From assembly GCA_947259105.1 (NCBI GenBank), contig CAMYKU010000023.1, positions 16,880 to 80,879 of the forward strand: a stretch of DNA of 64,000 bases. Direction: 5' to 3'. Under the pieces are notes generated by a model. It did not search any database, was not told the origin of the DNA, and saw only the letters and a program-made list of their open reading frames with translations. Origin of the DNA: an uncultured Alphaproteobacteria bacterium. Its GTDB lineage: Bacteria > Pseudomonadota > Alphaproteobacteria > UBA8366 > JADFVY01. Shown in pieces: positions 52,627 through 61,833 of this stretch (position 1 is its first letter; the number at the start of each line of letters is the position of its first letter). The position numbers and the translations under genes are program-made.

Positions 52627-54015
52627 TCACACCGTGCGCAGGTACCACTCGTAGTCGAGCGGCTGGATGCGCGCCTTGAAGGCCTCGCATTCGTAGCGGC
52701 GGACGACTTCGTAGATCCCGTGATACTTCTCGCCCAGATAGAAGGGCAGGATGGCGCCGTCACGGAACCGGTCGAGGGCGGTGTGCCAGTCGAGCGGCAG
52801 TTCGGGGAGGCCCTCCGGGTCCCGGTCGCCGTCGCTGGCCGGCGGCGGATCGATCTTCGCGGTCAGCCCGTGATGGATGCCGGCGAGGATCGCCGCGGTG
52901 GCGAGATACGGATTGGTGTCGGCGCCGGCGTTGCGATGTTCGATGCGCAGCGCCTGGTCGTCGGACGGCGGGATGCGGATGCCGGCCGACCGGTTGTTGA
53001 CGCCCCAGGACGGCGAGACCGGAACGAACAGGCCGGGCCGGAAGCGGCGGTACGAATTCGCGTTCGGCGCGAAGATCGCCATGCTCTCGGCCATGCACGC
53101 GATCAGCCCGCCGGCGGCATGAAGCAGCGCCTCGCCCACTTTCATGCCGTTGATCTCCTGCCGCGCGCCCTTGGCGAACGCGTTGGCGCCGTCGTCGTCG
53201 TAAAGGCTGACATGGACGTGGGTGCCGCTGCCGGCCGTCTCCTCGAACGGCTTGGCCATGAAGCTCGCGACCAGGCCGTGCCGCCGCGCCACCGCCTTGA
53301 TGACGCGCTTCAGCATCACCGCGTGGTCGCAGGCGGTCACCGCACCGGCGACGTAATGCAGGTTGATCTCGTACTGTCCGGGCGCGTACTCCTTCGACGC
53401 CGCCTCCGCCGGGAGTCCCTGGATCTCGCAGCAGCGCGCCACCTCGGCGAGGAAGGATTCGAAATCGTACAGCTCCTCCATGCCGGCGACCTGGGTGGTC
53501 GACTGGCGGTAGCCGCTTCGCTCGGAGAACGCCGGCTGCGGCGCGCCGCCCGGCCCGCGTTTCGTGTCGAGAAGATAGAACTCCTGTTCGATCGCCACAC
53601 TCGGCTTCAGACCCAGCTCGCCGAGTCGCGCCGCGGTGGCGGAGAGGATCGCCCGTGGGTCCGAGTACAACGGCGCGCCGTCATCCTCGGTCATCGAACC
53701 CAGCACCTGGCCGAGCGGCTGTTGGGCCCAGGGAACCGGCTTCAGCGTGCCCGGCGCCGGAAGGCAGAACTTGTCCGGGTCGCCGTCGGTTATACCGGCG
53801 CGCATGGTCGGGACGTTCTGGCCGGTCACGTCGAGGATATACAGCGATCCCGGAGTCCGCACGCTGCCCGAATAGAGCTTCTTGAAACTGTTCCGCGTCA
53901 GCCGCTTGCCGCGCAGGATGCCGCACATGTCGGGCAAGAGAAGCTCGATCGTCTTGACGCCGGGATTCGCCGCCAGGAAGGCGTCCGCTTCCGACATCGT
54001 TGAGGCTTTGGGCAT
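52627..54015 (-). CDS. Glutamine synthetase family protein, PuuA type
   Basis: A 462-residue member of the glutamine synthetase fold, of the GlnA3/PuuA type. It has IELLLPDMCGILRGKRL near residue 21, VAIEQEFYLLD with a metal-binding Glu, GSGTHVHVSLYDDDG (His in the metal/ammonium region), NANSYRRFRPGLFVPVSPSWG and NRSAGIRIPPSD of the active site, and ends EWYLRTV as in PuuA. The enzyme joins glutamate to an amine (for PuuA putrescine) with ATP. It is convergent with the FAD oxidoreductase and divergent from the second synthetase at 54151. Confidence 0.87.
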   Translation of the reverse strand: MPKASTMSEADAFLAANPGVKTIELLLPDMCGILRGKRLTRNSFKKLYSGSVRTPGSLYILDVTGQNVPTMRAGITDGDPDKFCLPAPGTLKPVPWAQQPLGQVLGSMTEDDGAPLYSDPRAILSATAARLGELGLKPSVAIEQEFYLLDTKRGPGGAPQPAFSERSGYRQSTTQVAGMEELYDFESFLAEVARCCEIQGLPAEAASKEYAPGQYEINLHYVAGAVTACDHAVMLKRVIKAVARRHGLVASFMAKPFEETAGSGTHVHVSLYDDDGANAFAKGARQEINGMKVGEALLHAAGGLIACMAESMAIFAPNANSYRRFRPGLFVPVSPSWGVNNRSAGIRIPPSDDQALRIEHRNAGADTNPYLATAAILAGIHHGLTAKIDPPPASDGDRDPEGLPELPLDWHTALDRFRDGAILPFYLGEKYHGIYEVVRRYECEAFKARIQPLDYEWYLRTV

Positions 54016-54150
54016 TGCCTGAGCTCCGGTCCTTGTATTATTTCGCGAACCGAAGCATCGTGCCCATTCGCGGCGCGGCGTCAAGAGCGTGCTGGAGGTC
54101 CCGCATGCTCTTCGCCGCGCCGCGCAGTCGCAACTGCAAAAAGGTTCAGT

Positions 54151-55494
54151 ATGTCCTCCCTCGAAGAGTGGATCAGATCACGGCAGATAGAAGAAGTGGA
54201 ATGCCTGGTGCCTGACATGTCGGGCGTCGCGCGCGGCAAGATCCTGCCCTCGGAGAAATTCCTTAAGGGCGCGACCGAAGACGGCCTGCGCCTGCCCGAA
54301 GCCGTGTTCGTGCAGAGTGTGACCGGCGATTATCTGACCATCTCCGAAGTCGCGGATCCAGCCAATTCGGACGTCTGGCTGCGGCCCGACGGGGCCACGA
54401 TACGCCCGGTGCCCTGGTACGACGAGCCGACGGCACAGGTGATCTGCGATGCGTTCTATCCCGACGGCAAGCCGGTGGACATCGCGCCGCGGGATGTGCT
54501 GCGGCGGGTGATGGCGCTCTACGAGAAGAAGGGCTGGACGCCCGTCGTGGCGCCGGAACTGGAATTCTACCTGGTCAAGATCAACACCGATCCGGACTAT
54601 CCGCTCGAGCCGCCGATCGGGCGGTCGGGACGGCAGGAATCGGGCCGCCAGGCGTTCGGCATCGACGCCGCCAACGAGTTCGACCCACTCATGGAGGACG
54701 TCTACGATTTCTGCGAGGCACAGGAGATCGATATCGATACACTGGCGCACGAGGCCGGCGCGGCGCAGTTCGAGATCAACTTCAACCACGGCGACCCGAT
54801 GGCGCTCGCCGACCAGGTCTTCCTGTTCAAGCGCACCGTCCGGCAGGCGGCGCTGCGGCACGATGTCTACGCCACGTTCATGGCCAAGCCGCATCAGAAC
54901 GAGCCGGGCTCGGCGATGCACATCCACCAGTCGGTGATCGACCGTTCGTCGGGGCGGAACCTGTTCGCGACCCGGGCCGGCAAGGATTCGAAGCTGTTTC
55001 ACCATCATGTCGGCGGGCTGCAGCGTTATCTGTCGGCGGCAATGCCGCTGCTGGCGCCGAACGTCAATTCCTACCGCCGCCTGATGCCGTACAGCGACGC
55101 GCCGATCAACGTGCACTGGGGGCATGACAACCGCACCGTCGGACTGCGCGTGCCCCATTCCGACGGCGCCAACCGCCGTATCGAAAACCGGGTCGCCGGG
55201 GTCGACGCCAATCCGTATCTTGCGATCGCGGCGTCGCTCGCTTGCGGCTGGCTTGGCATGACCGAGCGCATCGAGCCCAGCAGCCAGGTCGAGGGCAATG
55301 CCTACCGTTACGCCTTCAGCCTGCCGCGGCACCTCACGGATGCGCTCAGCCGGCTGAACCACGCGCGTCCGCTCAAGGACGTGCTGGGAGACCGGTTCGT
55401 CGCCGCGCTCAACGAGGTGAAGATGCTGGAATACAATGCCTACCAGAAGGTGATCAGCTCGTGGGAGCGCGAGAACCTGCTGCTTAATGTGTAG
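54151..55494 (+). CDS. Glutamine synthetase family protein, second PuuA-type copy
   Basis: A 447-residue paralog of the minus-strand gene. It has VECLVPDMSGVARGKILPSEKF near residue 14, VVAPELEFYLVKI, EPGSAMHIHQSVIDRSSG, NVNSYRRLMPYSDAPINVHWG and NRTVGLRVPHSDGANRRIENR. The catalytic frame is complete, so both copies should be active but on different amines. The start at 54151 is an ATG in a divergent 135-base promoter region. It is followed by the SpuC-type aminotransferase 163 bases later on the same strand. Confidence 0.88.
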   Translation: MSSLEEWIRSRQIEEVECLVPDMSGVARGKILPSEKFLKGATEDGLRLPEAVFVQSVTGDYLTISEVADPANSDVWLRPDGATIRPVPWYDEPTAQVICDAFYPDGKPVDIAPRDVLRRVMALYEKKGWTPVVAPELEFYLVKINTDPDYPLEPPIGRSGRQESGRQAFGIDAANEFDPLMEDVYDFCEAQEIDIDTLAHEAGAAQFEINFNHGDPMALADQVFLFKRTVRQAALRHDVYATFMAKPHQNEPGSAMHIHQSVIDRSSGRNLFATRAGKDSKLFHHHVGGLQRYLSAAMPLLAPNVNSYRRLMPYSDAPINVHWGHDNRTVGLRVPHSDGANRRIENRVAGVDANPYLAIAASLACGWLGMTERIEPSSQVEGNAYRYAFSLPRHLTDALSRLNHARPLKDVLGDRFVAALNEVKMLEYNAYQKVISSWERENLLLNV

Positions 55495-55657
55495 GGTCGC
55501 GAGAGCCGAATCCGCAATAATGTACTGAATCGAAAAATCGAACAAAATGATGGTGCGGGCGGCCGCATGCGGCTATAGTGAGCCCGGAAACACACCCGCA
55601 CGCACCGGTTCGGCCGGTTCGGCCGGTTTGTCCCCATTCCTGGCGGAGATTCCAACC

Positions 55658-57052
55658 ATGAGCGAGAACCTGGACATCCGGACCGGCCGGAACTACGACG
55701 CGGAAGCCCTGATCGCCGAGGATCTGGCGCATCACCTGCACCCCTTTACCGACTACAAGGCGCTGGCCGAGGAGGGCGGCGGGAGGGTCGTCACCCATGC
55801 CGACGGCGTCTATCTGTGGGACGCCGAAGGCCGCCGGTACCTCGACGGGATGGCCGGGCTGTGGTGCGTCAATGTCGGTTACGGGCGGCGCGAGCTGGTC
55901 GCCGCGGCGGCCGAGCAGATGGCGGAGCTGCCCTATTACAACACCTTTTTCAAGACCACCACGCCGCCTGCGGCGGAGCTGTCGGAGATGCTGTCGGACC
56001 TGACGCCCGACAATTTCAACCACGTCTTCTTCGCCAATTCGGGCTCGGAAGCGAACGACACCATCCTGCGCATGGCCCGCCACTACTGGCATCTCGAAGG
56101 CAAGCCGGAGAAGCATACCATCATCAGCCGCCACAACGCCTATCACGGCAGCACGACGGCGGCGTTGAGCCTCGGCGGCATGGACGCGATGCACGGCCAG
56201 GGCGGCATCATCCCGGGCATCGTCCATGTCGCGCAGCCCTACTGGTACGGCGAGGGCGGCGAGTCCGACCCGGAGGCGTTCGGGCTCGAGGCCGCGCAGG
56301 CGATCGAAGCGAAGATCCTGGAGCTCGGCGCCGGCAACGTCGCCGCCTTCATCGGCGAGCCGATCCAGGGCGCCGGCGGCGTGATCATCCCGCCGCAGAG
56401 CTACTGGCCGGAGGTGCAGCGCATCTGCAAGAAACACGACGTGCTGCTGATCTGCGACGAGGTGATCTGCGGCTTCGGGCGCACCGGCAACTGGTTCGGG
56501 CTGGACAGCTTCGGCATCGAGGCCGACTTCATGACCCTGGCCAAGGGCCTGTCGTCCGGTTACCTGCCGATTTCCGCCGTGATGGTCGGCGACCGCGTGG
56601 CCCGGACCTTCATCGACAAGGGCGGCGAGTTCTATCACGGCTTCACCTATTCCGGCCACCCGGCGGCCTGCGCCGTGGCGCTGGAGAATATCCGGATCAT
56701 CCGCCGCGAGGGGCTGGTGGAAAAGGTCCGCGACGAGACCGGCCCGTACCTGGCCGAGGCGCTGAAGACCCTGGACGACCATCCGCTGGTCGGCGAGACC
56801 CGCTCGATGGGCCTGATCGGGGCGATCGAACTGGTGCAGGACAAGGCCGCGCGCAAGCATTTTGACGAGCCCGGCAAGGTCGGCACGATCTGCCGCGACC
56901 ACTGCATTGCGAACGGCCTCGTCATGCGCGCCGTGCGCGACATCATGGTGCTCTCCCCGCCGTTGATCATCACCACGCAGCAGATCGACGACCTGGTCGC
57001 CCTGGCCCGCAAGGCGATCGACGCGACGGCGCGGGATATCGGGGTGATGTAG
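55658..57052 (+). CDS. Polyamine/putrescine-pyruvate-type aminotransferase (class III)
   Basis: A 464-residue class III PLP enzyme related to SpuC and other omega-transaminases. Landmarks: YLDGMAGLWCVNVGYGRREL, ANSGSEANDTILRMAR, HNAYHGSTTAALSLGG, the PLP-phosphate region LICDEVICGFGRTGNWFG and the Schiff-base Lys in FMTLAKGLSSGYLPIS. It would transfer the amine of putrescine or a similar diamine to pyruvate. The start ATG at 55658 is preceded by GGAG at a fitting distance (GGCGGAGATTCCAACC). Upstream (55607-55635) is a short CCGGTTCGG triplet repeat in the leader. Confidence 0.9.
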   Translation: MSENLDIRTGRNYDAEALIAEDLAHHLHPFTDYKALAEEGGGRVVTHADGVYLWDAEGRRYLDGMAGLWCVNVGYGRRELVAAAAEQMAELPYYNTFFKTTTPPAAELSEMLSDLTPDNFNHVFFANSGSEANDTILRMARHYWHLEGKPEKHTIISRHNAYHGSTTAALSLGGMDAMHGQGGIIPGIVHVAQPYWYGEGGESDPEAFGLEAAQAIEAKILELGAGNVAAFIGEPIQGAGGVIIPPQSYWPEVQRICKKHDVLLICDEVICGFGRTGNWFGLDSFGIEADFMTLAKGLSSGYLPISAVMVGDRVARTFIDKGGEFYHGFTYSGHPAACAVALENIRIIRREGLVEKVRDETGPYLAEALKTLDDHPLVGETRSMGLIGAIELVQDKAARKHFDEPGKVGTICRDHCIANGLVMRAVRDIMVLSPPLIITTQQIDDLVALARKAIDATARDIGVM

Positions 57053-57166
57053 CGACGGCGCGGCGGCGGCGACCTTGGCCTCGTTTCGCCCCTCCGCTGC
57101 GGCCGTTGCGCAGTGCCGGGTCTCCGCGTAGGGTCCCGGTGGACAATACGAACAGGAAGGGTTCCC

Positions 57167-57481
57167 ATGGAAACGGTTCATGTCGTGGCGGTCATCACCG
57201 CCAAGCCGGGGTTGCGCGAGACGGTGCTGGAGGCGTTCCAGGCCAACGTCCCGGCGGTACATGCCGAGGACGGTTGCATCGAATATGTGGCAACCATCGA
57301 TGCCGAGGGCGCCGGCGCCATCCAGACTAGGCTCGGCGACGACAGCTTTGTCGTCGTCGAGAAGTGGGCGAGCCTCGAGGCACTGAAGGCCCACGCCGCG
57401 GCGCCGCACATGGCCGCCTACGCCGCCAAGGTCAAGGACATGCTCGCCGGCCGCGCCGTCCACGTCCTCTCGCCGGCGTGA
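57167..57481 (+). CDS. ABM-domain (antibiotic biosynthesis monooxygenase-like) protein
   Basis: A 104-residue ferredoxin-like-fold protein of the ABM family: VVAVITAKPGLRETVLEAFQ, AEDGCIEYVATIDAEG, SFVVVEKWASLEALKAHAAAPH. Members dimerise and either oxidise aromatic compounds without cofactor or bind small molecules; this one could be a quinol monooxygenase-type protein. AGGAAGGG lies just before the ATG. It is 114 bases after the aminotransferase and might be on the same transcript. Confidence 0.86.
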   Translation: METVHVVAVITAKPGLRETVLEAFQANVPAVHAEDGCIEYVATIDAEGAGAIQTRLGDDSFVVVEKWASLEALKAHAAAPHMAAYAAKVKDMLAGRAVHVLSPA

Positions 57482-57665
57482 TTCGCCCGCCGGCCAATTT
57501 CTCTTTGGCTGGCCCCGCGTCCTTCGTGCAGGGGACAACTTTTGTTGGGCCGGCGTCCGCCCGTCCCTTGCGTTCGCGCCCGCAAATTCTTGTTCAACCG
57601 GTGATTGTCGGTTAATCTCGTGTCGCGGCAACCGTCGTCAGGCTTGAATCCGGGACTTGAAGGGC

Positions 57666-59366
57666 ATGCAGTTTACCGATCAGTTGCCGCACCGGTCGCT
57701 CACTGTCCTCGCCCAGGACCCAAGCGTGTCGCGTGGGGGGCGCGCGCTCACCGACACGGTTACGGTACCCAACGAGGCTCTCTCTCCGGGGCCGAAGGGC
57801 CACCGCATTCATGTCATCGACTACGACAGTTCGACCGATACCCACATCGCGCCGCTGGCGGACGGGCTGGATGACGATCCGTTCCGCGACGTCAGCGATA
57901 TCGACGCGCTTGTCGGCAATCCGCATTTCCATGCGCAGAACGTCTATGCGCTGACCTCGGCGACGCTTCTTCGCTTCGAGGAGGGGCTCGGCCGGCGGAT
58001 GAACTGGGGCTTCCCGTCGGGCGCCCACCAGATAAAGATTGCGCCGCATGCGTTTCGCGAGGCGAATGCGTTCTATACGCGCCAGGACGAGGCGCTGCTG
58101 TTCGGGTATTTTCCGTCCCGGCGCAAGACGGTCTTCACGTGCCTCTCGCACGATGTGGTCGTTCACGAGGCGACGCATGCGATCCTCGACGGCCTGCGGC
58201 GCGAATACACGCGACCGTCGTCGGCCGATCAGGCCGCGTTCCATGAGGCGTTCGCCGATATCGTGGCGCTGCTCTCGGCCTTCCGCATGGAGAACGTGGT
58301 GCGCTTCGCGCTGGTCCGGGGCCACCGGCGCGACCAGCGCATTATCAAGGAAGAAAGCATAGAACTCGACGCGCTCAGGCAATCCGCGCTTGCCGGGCTT
58401 GCGGAAGAATTCGGCTCCGAGCTCACCGGCGTGCGAGGCGACGCGTTGCGCCGCTCGGCTGAGCTGAAGGAGGGGGTCGACTATCTCAGCCAGCCCGAAT
58501 TCCAGGAGGTGCACCGTCGCGGCGAAGTTCTCGTCGCCGCCGTCATGAATACCTTCCTGAAGGTGTGGACCCGGAGACTCGAGGCGCTCAATCCGGTCGG
58601 CGCCGGCAAATACGATCTTGACCGGGTCATCGAAGAGGGTGTCACCGCCGCCGCCCATCTGCTGCGCATCGTGATCCGCGCGATCGACTACACGCCCCCG
58701 ATCGACCTGACGTTCGGCGATTTTGCCAGCGCGCTCCTGACCGCCGACCGGGAGGCGGCCCCGGACGATCGCAAGTATCGGTACCGGAAGATCCTGCAGG
58801 ATACCTTCGCGGGGTATTTCATTCGGCCGGCCTCGTCGAACGGCGCCGGGCCCGGCTTCTGGCACGCGCCCAGGAAGGATATGACTTATGGATATTCGGG
58901 TTATGCCGAAATGCGGTGGGATCGCGAGGCGGTGTTCCGGTTCATTTGGGAAAACCGCGGGGCTCTCGAACTGAACGACGACGCCTTTACCTACGTCGCC
59001 TCGGTGCGGCCGGTGACGCGAATGGGGCCGGATAATTTCATACTCCGCGAGACCGTCGTCGAATGCGTTCAACTGGTCGATGTCGAGGCAAGGGAGCTTG
59101 CGCAGCTGGGCGTCGAGAAGCCGGGGGAAATGCCGGACTCGATGCCGGTTCGGCTTCAGGGCGGCGTAACCCTGGTGTTCGACGATTACGGGCGCCTCAA
59201 ATACGACATCGGCACGAACGTTACCGGCGGCAACCAGTCCGGGCGCCTGAAGAGCCTGTGGCAAAACGGCGAGTTCTCGCGGGAGATCGGTTCGGAACGC
59301 CGTTTCGCCCGGATGCACCGGGAGCGCGCGATGAAGTATTCGTCCTACTGGCAGGAGCAATGGTGA
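57666..59366 (+). CDS. Gluzincin-type (HEATH) zinc metallopeptidase, unknown target
   Basis: A 566-residue protein without signal peptide. Its core is the zinc-binding helix VVVHEATHAILDGLR (HEATH at residues about 167-171), followed 23 residues later by FHEAFADIVALLSAF, in which Glu at residue about 194 is the probable third zinc ligand, as in thermolysin-like gluzincins. The N-terminal 160 residues and the C-terminal 350 residues are not recognised. No transmembrane segment is visible. It is 1 base from the MBL-fold gene at 59368, so the two form one unit. A TTG at 57657 is an alternative start. The target and role are unknown; I infer an intracellular protease. Confidence 0.75.
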   Translation: MQFTDQLPHRSLTVLAQDPSVSRGGRALTDTVTVPNEALSPGPKGHRIHVIDYDSSTDTHIAPLADGLDDDPFRDVSDIDALVGNPHFHAQNVYALTSATLLRFEEGLGRRMNWGFPSGAHQIKIAPHAFREANAFYTRQDEALLFGYFPSRRKTVFTCLSHDVVVHEATHAILDGLRREYTRPSSADQAAFHEAFADIVALLSAFRMENVVRFALVRGHRRDQRIIKEESIELDALRQSALAGLAEEFGSELTGVRGDALRRSAELKEGVDYLSQPEFQEVHRRGEVLVAAVMNTFLKVWTRRLEALNPVGAGKYDLDRVIEEGVTAAAHLLRIVIRAIDYTPPIDLTFGDFASALLTADREAAPDDRKYRYRKILQDTFAGYFIRPASSNGAGPGFWHAPRKDMTYGYSGYAEMRWDREAVFRFIWENRGALELNDDAFTYVASVRPVTRMGPDNFILRETVVECVQLVDVEARELAQLGVEKPGEMPDSMPVRLQGGVTLVFDDYGRLKYDIGTNVTGGNQSGRLKSLWQNGEFSREIGSERRFARMHRERAMKYSSYWQEQW

Positions 59367-59367
59367 C

Positions 59368-60666
59368 ATGCCCGGCAAACCGGACAGGCTGACGCTCAAG
59401 ACCTACCAGGTCGGGTTTGGCGACTGTTTCCTGCTGACCTTCCACTATGGCGAAACCGCCAAGCATATCCTCATCGATTTCGGCAGCACGCGTTACCCCA
59501 GGGGCGCGCCCCGCGGCTACCTGAAGAAGGTGGCCACGCAAATCAAGAAAGATTGCGGCGAAGACCTCCTGGCGGTGATCGCGACGCACCGCCATCGCGA
59601 TCACATCCGCGGCTTCGAGGGCAACTCGAAAAACAACGGTCCGGGCGATCTTATCGAGCAGTGCAATCCGGACGTCGTGATCCAGCCGTGGACGGAAGAC
59701 CCGGACGCGCCGCGCAACGCCTCGGGTCCGTCCATGGGCAGCCGCGAGGACGTCCAGTCCTTCGTGCAGAGTCTCGACGGCATGAACCTGTTCGCGCGAT
59801 CGGTCCTGCCCGAGGTCCGGCACCTTTTCACACCTGCCAGCGCGGCCGCGGCGGCCCAGCTCGCGTTTATCGGCGAAAACAACATCAAAAACAAAAACGC
59901 CATCCGGAAACTCATCGAGATGGGCGGGAACGGCCGTGGCCATTACGTTTTCCACGGCGGCAAGTCCGGTCTCGAGGGCAAGCTGGCGGGCGTAAAGGTG
60001 CACGTCCTGGGGCCGCCGACCCTGCGGCAGTCGGATGAAATTCGCCGCCAGGCCCACCGCAACGAAGAGGAATACTGGCATTTCCAGGACGCGTTCTGGC
60101 GGTTTCAGGCGCACGCCGTGCGCGAGACCGGCCGGCGGGGCAGCCCGCTGTTTCCCGACGCGCCGCTGGCGGGCGATCTGATCGGAACGAGGTGGTTCAG
60201 GACTCGCCTGAAGACCGCCCGGGCCGAAACCCTGCTGAAGATCGTCCGGATCCTCGACGACGCGATGAACAACACCAGCCTCATCCTGCTGTTCGAAATC
60301 GGCGACACGGCGGTTCTTTTTCCCGGCGACGCGCAGATCGAAAACTGGATGTTCGCGCTCGGCAAACCGAAGTACCAGAAGCTCCTGAAGAAGGTCCGGC
60401 TTTACAAGGTCGGCCATCACGGCAGCCTGAACGCGACCCCGAAGAGCCTTTGGGATCTGTTCGAAAAACGCGGCGGCAGGGGCGACCCGGAAAGGCTCAA
60501 GACGGTGTTGTCGACTCTGGGCGGCGTGCACGGCAGTTCCGACCGCAACACCGAGGTCCCGCGCCGGACTCTCGTCAAGGCGCTGAAAAGGGAAAGCGAC
60601 CATATGTCGACCGAGGATATACCGGTCGCGGAAATGGGCCGGACGATCGAGCTCGACCTGTCGTAG
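59368..60666 (+). CDS. ComEC/Rec2-type metallo-beta-lactamase-fold protein
   Basis: A 432-residue soluble MBL-fold protein. The dinuclear metal site motif is THRHRDHIRGF (residues about 73-83, form HxHxDH); FPGDA near residue 318 and VGHHGSLNATP near residues 347-357 are the other metal-site blocks, typical of the ComEC/Rec2 C-terminal domain. No ComEC membrane part is present. A short N-terminal motif QVGFGDCFLLTF is also shared with many such proteins. It follows the metallopeptidase by 1 base. Enzymes of this type hydrolyse nucleotides or other phosphodiesters; substrate unknown. It ends 53 bases before a convergent gene with a hairpin in between. Confidence 0.8.
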   Translation: MPGKPDRLTLKTYQVGFGDCFLLTFHYGETAKHILIDFGSTRYPRGAPRGYLKKVATQIKKDCGEDLLAVIATHRHRDHIRGFEGNSKNNGPGDLIEQCNPDVVIQPWTEDPDAPRNASGPSMGSREDVQSFVQSLDGMNLFARSVLPEVRHLFTPASAAAAAQLAFIGENNIKNKNAIRKLIEMGGNGRGHYVFHGGKSGLEGKLAGVKVHVLGPPTLRQSDEIRRQAHRNEEEYWHFQDAFWRFQAHAVRETGRRGSPLFPDAPLAGDLIGTRWFRTRLKTARAETLLKIVRILDDAMNNTSLILLFEIGDTAVLFPGDAQIENWMFALGKPKYQKLLKKVRLYKVGHHGSLNATPKSLWDLFEKRGGRGDPERLKTVLSTLGGVHGSSDRNTEVPRRTLVKALKRESDHMSTEDIPVAEMGRTIELDLS

Positions 60667-60673
60667 GGACCGG

Positions 60674-60699
60674 GCCACGCCGGACCCGTTCGGCGTGGC
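60674..60699. terminator. Hairpin between convergent genes
   Basis: Arms 60674-60682 and 60691-60699 are perfect 9-base complements with an 8-base loop in the 53-base gap between the MBL gene and the minus-strand BNR gene, so it can act for both. No T run is present. Confidence 0.5.
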
Positions 60700-60719
60700 A
60701 GCCCGATACCCGGCGAACC

Positions 60720-61832
60720 CTAATTCCCCGGGCCCCAGACGACCTGGGCGATCGGCGGCAGGTGGTTGCTGACGAGCGTCCAGCTTGCGCCGCCGTCCTC
60801 GCCGACCCAGAAATTCCCCGTGGTCGAGCCCATGGCGAGGCGTTCGCCCGCCCCGTCGATTTCGAGGCAGTGGCGGTACACCAGGTCGAAGGACGGACCC
60901 TCCGGCAGTCCATCGGAAAACACCTCGAAGCTCGCGCCGCCGTCGGTCGTGCGGCTGACCACCATGCGCTGGTCGACCGGCACCCGGCATTCGTCCTTGA
61001 CCGCGGGCACGAACCAGGCGGTCTTGGGGTCGGCCGGGTGAACGGCGACGGCAAAGCCGAAGGCCGACGGGCGGGCGGTTTCGATCTCGGTGAAATTGAT
61101 GCCGCGGTCGTCTGTGCGGAAGATGCCGTTATGGTGCTGGCACCAGATCACGTTCGGCGCCGCCTTGCATTGCGCCAGCCGGTGTACGTCCTGCAGCACC
61201 CTTGTCTCGGCCATGTCGGGCGGCAGGTATTCGTTGCGCAGGCCGGTCCCGCCGAGTTGCCAGCTCTCCCCCGCGTCCGCACTGATCCACACACCGCCGC
61301 AGGACACGCCCAGGGTCAGTTTGTTGCTGTCGGTTGGATCGACGCAGACCGAATGGATGCCCGGCTCGTCATAGCCGCCGCCGAACCACTGCGCGCGCTC
61401 CGGCAGGTTCCACAGGCTCTCGACCAGCGCCCAGCTCTCGCCGCGGTCGGCGGAGCGGAACAGGCCGCCGGGAATCGTGCCGGCCCAGAGGATGCCCGGC
61501 TGGTCGGCGCCGCCGGCGACGAGCGTCCAGATCAGCGACACGCTCGGGCCGCCCTTCGCGTCGTCCTTGCCGTTGCCCTTGTCCCCAGGCTCTGGCGCAT
61601 AGGCCGGGGCCGGCAGTTCGTTCCAGGTCTTGCCGCCATCCTCGGAGCGGTGCAGCTTGACGCCGAAATGGCCGAGATTGAGCGCGGCGTAGAGCGTGCC
61701 GTCGCGGGCATCCGGCAGCACCGCGCTGACCGGCTCGCCGACGAAAGACGCGCGCGTCATCGTCCAGCCGCCTTTCGCCTCGCCGAATTCCAGCAATCCC
61801 TTGCGCGATGCGACGTAAATCTTCTCCGCCAT
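60720..61832 (-). CDS. BNR-repeat (sialidase-like beta-propeller) protein
   Basis: A 370-residue beta-propeller protein of the BNR/VPS10-like group. Repeats of the Asp-box type (S.DGG.TW) are seen as HRSEDGGKTW, FRSADRGESW, WISADAGESW, FRTDDRGINF, SRTTDGGASF and VGEDGGASW, six repeats in all. No signal peptide, so it is cytoplasmic. It is not a sialidase by function, since the catalytic residues are not identified; the family often annotated as glycosyl hydrolase includes many such proteins. Its start is 1 base from the stop of the MoaD/ThiS-like gene, so the two are one operon. Confidence 0.8.
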   Translation of the reverse strand: MAEKIYVASRKGLLEFGEAKGGWTMTRASFVGEPVSAVLPDARDGTLYAALNLGHFGVKLHRSEDGGKTWNELPAPAYAPEPGDKGNGKDDAKGGPSVSLIWTLVAGGADQPGILWAGTIPGGLFRSADRGESWALVESLWNLPERAQWFGGGYDEPGIHSVCVDPTDSNKLTLGVSCGGVWISADAGESWQLGGTGLRNEYLPPDMAETRVLQDVHRLAQCKAAPNVIWCQHHNGIFRTDDRGINFTEIETARPSAFGFAVAVHPADPKTAWFVPAVKDECRVPVDQRMVVSRTTDGGASFEVFSDGLPEGPSFDLVYRHCLEIDGAGERLAMGSTTGNFWVGEDGGASWTLVSNHLPPIAQVVWGPGN

Positions 61833-61833
61833 T

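Noticed and set aside
55607..55635. CCGGTTCGG short tandem repeat as a regulatory array
   Set aside because: Three units only, in a GC-rich leader, with no other sign of function.
60720..61832. Active sialidase
   Set aside because: Only the Asp-box repeats are visible; catalytic Arg triad and Tyr/Glu pair could not be placed, and there is no signal peptide.
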